Positions 1-11,500 of a stretch of 14,166 nt of DNA are shown one piece after another. A program made the position numbers and the translations under genes. The notes beneath the pieces were generated by a model, which was not told the DNA's origin, made no database searches, and saw only the letters and a list, made by a program, of their open reading frames with translations. Positions within the stretch are counted from its first letter, which is position 1; each line of letters begins with the position of its first letter. Origin of the DNA: Cephalothrix simula (lineage: Eukaryota > Nemertea > Palaeonemertea > Archinemertea > Cephalotrichidae); contig JAXIUW010100004.1 of NCBI GenBank assembly GCA_035591015.1, forward strand, positions 8,755 to 22,920, read 5' to 3'.

Positions 1-3000
1 TCTTCGGTAGATGAAAATGTAACTACTAAAGCTGGTATTGAATACGATGCTCAATTATCTGAAACAGATCAGTCACCTTTTAGTGAAGGAAGTGCGTCTA
101 TTTCTCAAACAATTGACACTGAAAAATCGGTCCTTGAAGAATATCCTGCAAATGATGTTAGTAAAACGGTGGACATCATTGAATTAGACTCTTCAGTAAC
201 TGAAACCTGTATTCGATATGAAGTTGAATCACCTGAACTTCAGGAACCAATACCAAGTCAGTCACCTCTGAAAATAAGCAGTGTATCTGTAAGTCAAGAA
301 ATAGACTCTGAACAGTCTATCATTGAAGATCAAACAGTGGATATCCCTCAATTTATCTCTTCGGTAGATGAAACTGGAACTACTAAAGCTGGTATTGAAT
401 ACGATACTCAATTATCTGAAACAGATCAGTCACCTTTTAGTGAAGGAAGTGCGTCTATTTCTCAAACAATTGACACTGAAAAATCGGTCTTAGATGAATA
501 TCCTGAAAATCGTCGTAGTAAAACGGTGGACATCACTGAATCAGACTCTCCAGTTACTGAAACCTGTATTCGATATGAAGTTGAATCAACTGAACCTCAA
601 GAACCAATAACAAGTCAGTCACCTTTGAAAAAAAGCAGTGTATCTATAAGTCAAGAAATTGACTCTGAACAGTCTATTATTGAAGATCAAACAGTGGATA
701 TCCCTAATTTTATTTCTTCAGTAGATACTGAAGCTGGTATTGAATACGATGCTCAATTATCTGAAACAGGTCAATCACCTTTTAGTGAAGGAAGTGCGTC
801 TATTTCTCAAACAATTGACACTGAAAAATCTGTCCTTGATGAATATCCTGAAAATGATGTTATTAAAACGGTGGACATCATTGAATTAGACTCTCCAGTA
901 ACTGAAACCTCTATTCGATATGAAGTTGAATCACCTGAACCTCAGGAACCAATTACAAGTCAGTCACCTCTGATAATAAGCAGTGTATCTGTAAGTCAAG
1001 AAATAGACTCTGAACAGTCTCTCATTGAAGATCAAACAGTGGATATCCCTAAAATTATCTCTTCAGTAGATGAAAATGTAACTACTGAAGCCGGTATTGA
1101 ATACGATGCTCAATTATCTGAAACAGATCAGTCACCTTTTAGTGAAGGTAGTGTGTCTATTTCTCAAACAATTGACACTGAAAAATCGGTCTTTGATGAA
1201 TATCGTAACAATTTTGTTAGTAAAGCGGTGGACGGCACTGAATTTGACTCTCCAGTACATGTAAGTCAAGAAATAGACTCTGAACAATCTACTATTGAAG
1301 ATCAAACAGTGGATATACCTAAATTTATCTCTGAAATAGGCTCTCCAGTAGATGAAACGGTAACTACTCAAGTTGGTATTGAATATGATGCTCAATTATC
1401 TGAAAAAGATCAGTCACGTTTTAGTGAAGGTAGTGCATTTATTTTTCAAACAATAGACTCTGGAAAATCGGTCATTGGTGAATATCCTGAAAATCTTGTT
1501 AACAAAACGGTGGACATCACTGAAGTAACTGAAACCTGTATTCAATATGAAGTTGAATCATCTAAAATTCAGAAATCAATTACAAATCAGTCCCCTCTAA
1601 ATAAAAGTAGTGTGTCAATATATCCCAAAATAGACTCTAAAGAATCAACTATTGAAGATTATCCTGACAATCTTGTTAGTCAAACAGTAGATATTGCTAA
1701 AACTGATATTCAAGCAATACCACAGGGTTCAGTAATTGATATGTCACGTCTAAGTATTCAAGAAATAGGCCCAAGGCGATCTATAATTGAAGAATTCTCT
1801 GAGAATCTCGTTATTCAAACAGGAGACATCCCTAAATTGGGCTCTCCGGTAGAAGTTGAGTCATCTGAACTTCCGGAATCTATAACAAATCAGTCGCTTC
1901 CTAGAAAAGGTAGTATGTCAATAAGTCAAGAAATAGACTCTGAACAATGTATCATTGAAGAATATCCTGAGACTCTTGTTACTCAAACAGTGAACATCGC
2001 TAAATTTGGCTCTCCAATAATTGAAACTGTAACTAGCCAAAGCTGTATTCAATATGATGTTGAGTCATCTGAATCTCAGGAATCAATAATATATCAGTCA
2101 CCCTCGAGAAAAGGCAGTAAGTCCATAAGTCAAGAAATTGACTCTGATCAATCTATCGTTGAAGAATATCCTGATAATCTTGTTAGTCAAACAGTCAAAA
2201 CTGTAAATACTCAAGTACCTGATACTCACGAATCAATTACAGATCACGCACCTTTGAGTAAAGGTAGTGTGTCTATTTGTCAAACAATTGTCTCTGAAAA
2301 ATCTAAATCTATTATTGAGGAATATCCTGAGAAAGATTTTGGTCAAATAATGGACATGGCTAAATTAGACTTTCCAGTTACTGAAATTGTAACTAGTGAA
2401 CCTGCTCTTCCATGTGATTTTGGATTATCTGAATCTCAGGAATCAATAAAAAACCAGTCGCTTCTGAGTAAAAGTAGTGTGTCTATATGTCCAGCAATAT
2501 ACTCTGAAAAATCAACTATTGAAGAATATCATGAGAATCCTGTCAGCCAAACAGTGAACATAACTAAATTGGACTCTGTAACAAGTAAAATATCTATTCA
2601 ATATGATGTTAAATCATCTGAACCTGAGGAATTAATGACATATCAGTCTCCCCTGAGAAAAGGTAGCGTGTCCATAAGTCAAGAAATAGACCCTGAACAA
2701 TATATGACAGAAGAGTATCCTGATAAACTTTGTCAAACTGTGGACATCAATAAATTAGGCTCTCAAGTAACTGAAACTGTTTTTATTCAAGCTGGTTCTG
2801 TGGAATCAATTACAGATCAGTCATCTTTGAGTGAAGTGTCTGTGTGTCAAACAATAGACTCTGAACAATATACCTGTACCAATGATAAATCTCCTGAGAA
2901 TATTGTTGGTGAAACAAAATCATGCTCTCCAGTAACCGCAACGGTGACTTGTCAATCCTATATTCAATATGATGTCCAATCATCTGAATATCAGGAATCA

Positions 3001-5554
3001 ATAACTGATCAGTCACCTCCGAGAGAATATAATAGTGAATCTATAAGTCAAGAAATAGAATCTGAACAATCTATCATTCAAGAATATCCCGAGGATCTTG
3101 TAGATCAAACAGTGGTCATCGTTTCATTAGACTCTCGATTCACTGAAACTCTTACTACTCGTATTCAATCCAAGCATCAAGAATCAACAATTGATCAATC
3201 ACCTCTTCATAAAGATTTGGTTTCAATTAGTCAAGAAATAGACTCAGAACGGTCTATTATTGAAGAATATCCTGAGAATCTTGTCAATCAAACAGTGGAT
3301 CTTGAAAAATTGGGCTCGCCGGTGACTGAAACTCAAACTACTAAATCTGCTATTGATTATGAGTCAAAAATTAAGGAATCAGAAACTAAAACTGTACCTC
3401 GTTATGCTGCTATTGAATCTGAGGTTCAGATATTAGATCAGATGCTTCCAAGTATAGGAAGTGAATCCTTAAGTAAAGAAACTAACTCTGAACAACATAT
3501 CATTGTATATCCTGTAGAAATAGCTGAATTAGACTCTCCAAAAATTGAAACTGTATCTACTGAAACTTGTATTCAATATGATATGGAATCATCTGAACCT
3601 GATGAATCAAGAACAATTCAGTCTTTGAGTGAAAGTAGTGTTTCCTATTGTCAAGAAATTATTGACTCTGGGCAATGTTTAACTGATGCCACAAAATATG
3701 TTAGTGAAACAGTTGACCGGTCCCAATTCAACTCTCAAATGAATGAAACCATATCTTCTCAGGCACCTTTTCAATATAATATAGAATTATCTGAACCTAA
3801 AAAAGAAGTAGCAGGTCAGACTAATGGAAGTGTGTATAAAATATTGGATTCAGAACAATTTAGCTTAAGAAACCAGAAATTAGTTATGCAAACAAGTGAC
3901 ATTGCTAAATCAGGCTCTCTCATAACTGAAACTGTTGATACTCAAGCTGGTATTCAATATGTCGAATCACATGACCTTGATAAATTAAGTGAAATACACT
4001 TTGAAAATTCTGACGACAATTATTTTAGTAAATTTGTAAAAGAAGTTTCTTCTTCCCCAACTATGCTTAGACAGTCATGTGATGTTAGTGGGAATGAGTC
4101 TTTTGGAGATGATGAACACTTTCATTTTTTATCGGATGGAAGGAAAGTTTCTACTCAGATTAAATCAAGTCGTAAGGAGTATACTGATATCCAACTTTTT
4201 GAAGCTGATGAATATCTTCCAATTAGTTGTGGTAAAACATTTGTATATTCTTCTGTTAAAGTTGAGCCTGTTGATGAGGATGTAGAAGTAGAGGAAAACG
4301 AAAATGTGATGGCTGATGGTACGATAGTTAGGAAAAAAATTACAACCTCAACGAAAATTTCTAAGCACTCAGTTCACATTGGAGTTGAAGATGATGAGAA
4401 AAATGTTTACCCTGCTATTGAAAATATTATTGGCTCCGATTTAGTCGTAAAAATTAGATATAAGGAAAAACTGCATGAAGATATCTCTGAAGATGAGAAA
4501 AATTTCAGTTATAAATGCGAAAATCAACAAATAATTTTAAATGACCAACTACCTTCTTCCCTCATTGAAGAACCTCAGATATCGGAAGATAAGGAACCAA
4601 GTAAAACTGAAATGTTAAATGTTACTAGTACCACTGATGTGGAGGAGTTCTGTCTTACACTTAATGTGGAATCACCATCAGAAGTTAGTTTGTTAAATAA
4701 ATCTGAGCATGACAGTGAATCTGATCCTCTTGAAGTGTCATACTGTAAACCTTTTCTTGATTCTGATAAATCTAAAAAACTAACTGATTTAGCAAATAAT
4801 CAAAATGATGTAGACCAAATAATTAATCCTGATCCCACAATGATTAATGTTAAACCAAAACGTATCCCACCAAAAGTTCCAAAGAAGCCAAAAAAATCAC
4901 AAATTCAACCTGAAATAGAGCGAAGTGAATGTGATATAGTTTTTCGTAAATGTTCAAGTTTAGTTAAAACTGAAAATATTGTTCGCGAGGATATTACTGT
5001 CAATTATGTTGCTTGTGAACGTGGTGAAGACGATATAAGAACACAAACAGTTAATTACATTGATCAATATGAACGTTTACAATCATGCACTGACTTTTTG
5101 TACGAATGTATTCCGAAAAGTGATGATCCAAACTTTTTATATATCGATGATATTGATAAAAGTCATGTAAAGCGTGCGGTTCGTTTCTTTGAAGCCGAAA
5201 TTCTTGCTCAAAGTGATCACGAGGATTCTTCTAGCTACTGTTCTGATAGGAAAGAGCAATTAGACCTACAAGAAGTTGATGAAAGTGATCAACAGTTTTT
5301 CAGGGAACGTTTTACCGGGGATAATTATTTGTTTTTTGACAATTTAAATAAGGAAAGGGTCCACACGGTTTTAATTGATACACCATACGTGTACTCAAAT
5401 ATTGGTAAATGTCCAGCAAAAGAGATGGAAAAATCAGGAGATATTTGTGCTGGTGAAACTTTTATCAACAAAAAAATTACATCAAAATCTGGTTCTCAAA
5501 AATATATCCAAACATTAGTGGAAGAAGATCCAAAAAGAGGGGTCCAAAAACCAG
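1..5554 (+). CDS. Exon A: giant repetitive exon, 5' end outside the window
   Basis: The frame is open from base 1, so the first ATG (169) is internal and not a start. Window residues 1 to about 1322 are tandem repeats built around the core SVSISQEIDSEQS, followed by EEYPENL..QTVDI and IQYDVESSE. Residues of about 1323-1851 are unique and acidic. They include VEVEENENVMADGTIVRKK (about 4285-4341), a Lys/Pro-rich stretch (4852-4902), FLYIDDIDKSHVKRAVRFFE (from about 5137) and KKITSKSGSQKYIQTLVEED (from about 5470). The proposed donor is CCAG|GTATAA at 5555, which leaves a phase-1 end that joins cleanly to the acceptor at 6798. Past the donor the frame becomes hydrophobic and stops at 5662-5664, which suggests intron sequence. 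A weaker phase-1 donor (ATTG|GTAAAT, 5405) would remove 50 coding-like codons. Coding status is near certain; the exact 3' end is probable. Confidence 0.82.
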
Positions 5555-8500
5555 GTATAAAGTTTACCGCCTGCATGGCTAGGGTTTTAGACTCTCTTGG
5601 CAATAGAGCTTTCTTGTGTTATACAGAAACATTGGGATTGGTATTTTATTTAAAAGTGGTATAGTTGTATTAAGTGACAGGCTTGATTTCATACAAAACA
5701 CGCAAATCGCCTAGTACCAGATAATAGAAGTTTGATCTTCAAGTAATACATTTAATACTTTTTGCTACACTAAGTAACTAACATACTACTGCCAAACTTA
5801 TTTTATTTTGTCAGCTTTTTGCACTAGTTAAAAAGCTTGATTAAAATACAGTAGAACCTACAATAATGTCAATAAATGTTGTAGACACCCCAAGCATTTA
5901 AAATTATAATATGGATTGCAAGGATAAGTGTAAAAATGTTACTTTGAAAGAATCTTGAATCAAACCAAATTCATTATATATCCAGACCTTCCAGATATTT
6001 TTGAATGATGGTTTTTAGCCTTTTTCTTACAAAGTTTCTATATTTCTGTGGGTGTCTACAAAATGATGACTCCTCATTATAGTGAAATTTATTTATATTT
6101 TACTGTATTCAAATTTTAATCCAAGCAGACAGCTCTGCTCCCTGTTCAGTGTATTTAAAATTTGAGCTCTGAAGTCTATTTTTAGATTTTGATATCCTTG
6201 AAGTATTTTTACAATGCCTCTTTTGATCTTGGAAACTTTATCAAAGCAGGTGGTGAGGGATTGAAATTTGAGCTTGCTTTTGACAAGTCTTGAAGTTTTC
6301 TGTTTTTTATATACTACATAAATTTAAAAGTTTTTCAATAAATTTTTAATCGTTTATTTTAATATTGTTTTTTTTCTTTACAAATTACATGTTAAAACAT
6401 AAAGGGAGCAAATCTGCAATTCTGCATGTGGCTATATTTATAAATATATATTAAATGCAATTATTTTGTTATAGTATTAGTACGGTATTTATATTATAAT
6501 GAACGAGTCATTATTGTTTATTTTTAATCTTCATATGAAATCAAAGCTTTTTACTTTTATACTTTATATAACCTTTCAAGTATTCACTTCCATTTGCCTC
6601 AAAAGCATGCTTTTCCACCTTTTTTCTATTCTTATTAAAACTTCCCATTTACTGCCAAGGGTGTTAAGGTATTTGATATTTAAGGGATTTTATAGAAATA
6701 TGTGTGGAGTTTTTGTGTGAATGTGAATGAGTGATATTCAACTTGAGGTTTTGAAATTATGGAGATATTGCTTGAATCTCCATTTATCATGTTTCAGTTC
6801 CGTGTGCTAAGAAGACATATAGCACTCCAATAATAACTGTAACGAAAGAAATAAAATCTCAAATACAAGACGATGATTTCTCAAATTTTTTTGGTCTTGA
6901 AGAAATCAATGCAGGTACTTATTTATTTAGAATAAAGATTGACTCGCACGAATATATATGATGTAACTTTTTTGGTAGAGTTTTACTTAGTAATTGGAAA
7001 GTTTGATGTTAATTTTTTAAAGTCTGTTATCGCACTAATTTAGTTTTTGTTAGTTACCTGCGTCTATTCTACAAGGCCTCGATCAGATATTTTAAGATTC
7101 TTTTAAATATGGCTATTCTAAAACAAAGTGTTTATGGTTTAATTATGCTGCATAACTTAGAAATGGCCATTTTTTATTTTAGACATGCGCCATGAGGATG
7201 ATGCAGATGTTGAAGGTACCCGCCCTTTTGATATTGTTTAATATTTTTAAGGTTTGCTACTGTTGATGAAAGCTTTGTTCACCACTGTAGCATCTACCTT
7301 TTTATTGTTGTTTCTGTCTGTAGCATGTGTTGTTTGATATTGATCAAAAACTTTGCTTTTTTTATTATTCTAAAGAAATAAGTTTTCGATCAATAAAAAA
7401 TGTTTATAACTGTCCATTAGTCAGCAAAATGCTTTTTTTTTCAATTCAAAAAATTTTGGTTTCAGATTTTTAGTCTAGTACCTATTTCCTTGTCTGGGAT
7501 ACAGCCCTGTGGTAAATTATTTTATACATGTAAAATATTTTGAATATATAAGTTTTATTTAGAGAAGTATTTCTTATAATAACAGGGTCAAACCTATTAG
7601 AGACACTGTAAACTTTGCATGTAAGTGCTGCTTTAAATAACTAATCACTTGTAACTGCTTTTCATTCAATATTTGCCTATGTTTAGTTTAAAAGTCTCCT
7701 GATCTAGGTTCAGGTTTATAGAAGAACGTTGTCGCGATGTACGCTGAGGTCTTTTATATCCTCAACTTTTACTAGTATCCAGTATTTTAACATTGCTTTA
7801 TTTGCTGCTTTAGCTTTTTATTCTTAAAAACTTTTAAATACATTCTAATGCGTTAATCCCTTTCATTTTCCATGCTTACCTCGCTGGATCTAAAATTGGG
7901 GTGATACTTTTTCTTTATTACGTAACTTGCCTGTGTCTGCTGCATGATTCCTTGCTGAATTCTGATTGAATGTTGTTAGAGCGTTCTTGTGTCATTGAGG
8001 AAAAGCGCAGGAGTGTATCTGAAATAGTAAACATGTTTGAAGATATTGCCCAAGAAGATAGCATGGAGTGTATTAAAGAAGAAAAGCACATGCGTCGTTC
8101 ACTCACTGCTGAAATTCGCGAAATAGATGTGCAAGAATTACCTGAGCCTATTGAAGAAAATACTTTTGAATTAGAAGAAATTACAAAGGATGCATTTTCA
8201 GAAATTAAGTCAAGCCCCCAAATAATAATGTATCACGATAAAATTGACTTTAAAAAAACTCAAAATGCTGAATCAAATATCTCATCAGACACCTCTATTG
8301 CACTTTATACTGCTTCTGAGAAAACAAAAAAAGATCTGCCACCTCAAAAATTACCTGTGTCGCATTCATCTCATATTTATGAAGCAATGTTTACTGAAAA
8401 CAGGCAAACTACGGAGTCAGTGACCCTTGCTGAATCACCATCTAATGTAGCAATAGTTAAGGAATTAAGTGAGCTAAGATATGATGACGAAGAAAATTCA

Positions 8501-11500
8501 TCAAATGCTGATATATCTCACATAAAAACCTATTTTCCAATGGAAGAAGTTTTAGTTGGGCCAGACAAGCCCTATGAAACTAGCAGTGAAAGCAACGATT
8601 CTCCTTTATTAATCTCTAATGGCACAAGCATAAGGGATAAGAATGATAAACGGGAAGAAGCTGATGTTTTTGAAAACGAAAAATCAGGTATAAATGAACT
8701 CATAGGAAGTATTTATCTATCTGAAGCTCTTTGTCCAGATCTGAGAGAGGGAGCATTCATTTTTTCTCGATACGAATTAGGGGAAAGGGCAAGCAACATA
8801 AATCAAGAAGCTCAAATAGCAGAGTCTGTTGTAGACACAGAATCATATAACTTTACTTCAATTCAACAGCTCCAGCGAGGTACGGCAACCCCTTCCCCTA
8901 AATTTCTTATGGAGTCAGTGAATCCTCTCCCTCTTCCAGGTCAAGGTCGTCCACCATCACCAAGTGATTATACATTGGAGATCAGTGAGGCTGGTAGCCA
9001 ATCTGATGTAGATGGACGTATTTCCGCTGACACATCACAGCAGATATTTATTGAGCAGACTATTGACAGTGCACGGCCCCCATCTCCAAGCGAACTAACT
9101 CTCATCATAGAAGATAACCAAGGTAGTTACAATAGTACTAATCATGTTGCCACTTTTAACTGATTCATTCAAGTTCATAGCTTTAATTAATTATCTATAA
9201 TATTTCCTTTCTTTCTGTTCCTTATTTTCTGCTTAATTCTCCCCCAGTGCCACTGGCTGACATTCCAGATTATAAAATACGAACATCTAGTTATGAGGCT
9301 CTGTATGAAGCTGATTTAACTGACCATTCTAATTATGAATTACAACGTCCAACATTGTTACATGAACATTTAACATCACCTCGAACTTCAAGTTTTGAAA
9401 GACTTTATGATGATGTTTTGAGTCCAGCAAAGGGAACAAGTCCTATTGATATCACTTTTGAAACTGGTTTAGATACAGTTGGAATGCATGCTTCTAGCTT
9501 AAATCAGAGGGAACCGCTGGAACGTTCTCAATCAGTTGAAGCCGAAGAACAACAACTAATAGAATGTGCAAGAACTAGACACCATTCATCTCCAGATGTT
9601 TCTCCAAGACATTCCTTTGTGGACCAAGGTACAAGTCCACCTTCTTGCATGACACACGGTTATGGTTTTAATTTCTTTTAGCGCACTTACATGCAAAATA
9701 TAACCAGGCTTCATCCCACGATTTTACTACAGTGTGGGATTTAAATAGATAATTCTTTTAGAAATGAAAACCGCACAGTGAGAGCCTTCCTGTCTATTAC
9801 TTTGGGATTCAGTTTGCATTTATAGAAAGGAGCTGGGACATTGAAATAAATTTTAACTTGCTTTAAAACTATATATCTTGCTTATCTTTAGTTGAATTAA
9901 AGTCTCTTTTCATCCCATAAAAATATTTATTTCTTAAGCATAAATCCTGCTTATGATTTATTTCTGTCAAATAACTTCATAGTTAATTATTGAGTAGAGC
10001 ATGTTACAGTCTATAATTACCTGGCTAAAATTGCATTTTGTCCATTACATTTTATCGATTACGATTAACCGTAAATATAGAATACAGTTTATGACTTTTA
10101 GACTTCACTGTTAATTTAACAATATATTACTTAAAATATCTTAACTTACTGGTTCATTTGAAAATTTTGAATCTGATGTCCCAATTTCTTTCTGGATAAT
10201 TGTAATTATTCATTAATTGTGACATGAAATTTAGATAAAGCTTCATAGCATGATGCTTTTTCTGCCGATTCTTTTCCTAACTAACGGCATTTATTTCCAT
10301 CCTCCAGTTGCGGCAGAAGAGGAGACCCTTATGCCCACAACACCACGACATGCCCCATCTTCTCTGTCCCTGGAGAAAACCCGACATTTTTCTGCCCTTG
10401 ATACTCCACCTGATGAAGGCCCTCCTCCTGAATCGTCTCCCGATATTAGTCCTGTCGCTGGGGCTAATACATTGCGCTTAGGTAAAGTTAAGGTTCCGGT
10501 TGGGTTATCACCTTCGGACTGTATTCTTGAAGAAGATGAAGACGAAGAAGATAATGATACAGTTTTAGCGACAGACCAGTCTGTTACGGAAGAGTCCCGT
10601 GCTTTTGTTTATGATATCTCAAAACAAGAAACAGTCCCTGTCATTAAAGAAAATTCTTCAGTACAAATCGCAGAAAAGAATCTGGAGGAAACCGCTGATG
10701 ACTCAGAGAAACGTGCTCCTAGTCCTGCAAGTGTTTATCTATCATTTGACAACATGGCATTTGAAGGAAAGGATAAAATTGATAAGAAGGATTCAACTGA
10801 TATTAATGCCAAAGCTGCGGATATGTTTCACGAGGAATTTGAAAAAGAAGTTAAACGTGACTTGTTTACAGAAGTTATGGCTCAGTCTATTGATATACCA
10901 AGCCCTGAGCAGAAGACTCTAGATTTTCCACTTGAAATTGCTGCTACTTCTGATGTTTCCATATTAGGACCTGTAGAAACTGCTGCGACAGTGGATGAGC
11001 ATATCTGTTCTGCAATTAAAGATACTACTGAACCTCATGAACAAATGATGTCTGATTATGATGCTTCAGTTACTCAGAAAATCTTACAAAGACGTGAAAC
11101 TGTAGCTTTGGAAACTGAATCAACGTCTTCTACTGAATCAAGGGAACAGTTACTTGTTGCTGCCACTTATGATCTTGATTCAGGTCATGTAAGTCGTGTG
11201 GTTACTACAGAAATGTCTCCTGAGACTGTAGAAAAACAAGTGACTATAGCTGCTGGAAAAATCATCCTCTCCTCACCTGAGGATGATGTTTTTGAATCTC
11301 CTAGACAAAGAATGTCGACTACAACAGCAGAATCATTAGAAACTGACGTAAGTGACACCACAGAATCGCTTACCACTGAAATAACTGTTGAACACCACAC
11401 ACCCGAACACCATGTTCAGGAAGCTACACAGGATTTTGAGGTAATAACCTCCGAAGATTTAGATGGGTATGAAGAATCACCCCCTGTATTTACCAATGGT

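Noticed and set aside
169-171. ATG as the start of the first long open frame
   Set aside because: The same frame is open and repeat-encoding from base 1, with the same repeat units before and after the ATG. It is an internal methionine.
289-294. GTAAGT donor-like sites inside exon A repeats (289, 991, 1261) and exon F (11189, about 11347)
   Set aside because: All are phase 0 while every acceptor in the window is phase 1, so use would break frame. Those in exon A come from the codons Val-Ser of the repeat.
5405-5410. Alternative donor ATTG|GTAAAT for exon A
   Set aside because: It is phase compatible, but the 50 codons after it still look coding (acidic, KKITSKSGSQKY). The 5555 donor is preferred; it may still be a minor site.
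6499-6720. 73-codon open frame in intron 1
   Set aside because: Its Phe/Leu/Ile-rich composition is what T-rich intron DNA gives. It has no repeats, motif or splice context linking it to the gene.
7586-7620. Possible cryptic exon in intron 3 (AG at 7585, GTAAGT at 7621)
   Set aside because: It is 35 nt long, not a multiple of three, and entered in phase 1 it contains a TAA stop.
7970-7972. ATG as a start for exon D
   Set aside because: It lies before the TTGTTAG acceptor (7979), and the three codons it would add are intron sequence. Phase-1 entry at 7980 joins the upstream exon perfectly.
7918-8106. Minus-strand open frames (also 1132-1395, 2810-3016, 11185-11400, 11515-11721, 11829-12053)
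   Set aside because: They lie opposite long + strand exons and their sequences are reverse-complement shadows of repeats and Ser/Glu-rich coding DNA.
9247-9249. GTG as a start codon for exon E
   Set aside because: This is animal DNA and the G at 9247 is the last base of the acceptor AG. The exon is entered by splicing.
9713-9740. 7-bp hairpin ATCCCAC/GTGGGAT in intron 5
   Set aside because: It is too short to distinguish from chance, with no matching flanks or repeat.
9762-9777. Possible 16-nt microexon in intron 5 (TTTTAG acceptor, GTGAGA donor)
   Set aside because: It would enter in phase 1 but leave in phase 2, shifting exon F out of frame.
10599-10922. 107-codon + strand open frame inside exon F
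   Set aside because: It is out of frame with the 3859-nt open frame that covers it, and encodes a Lys/Leu-rich shadow.
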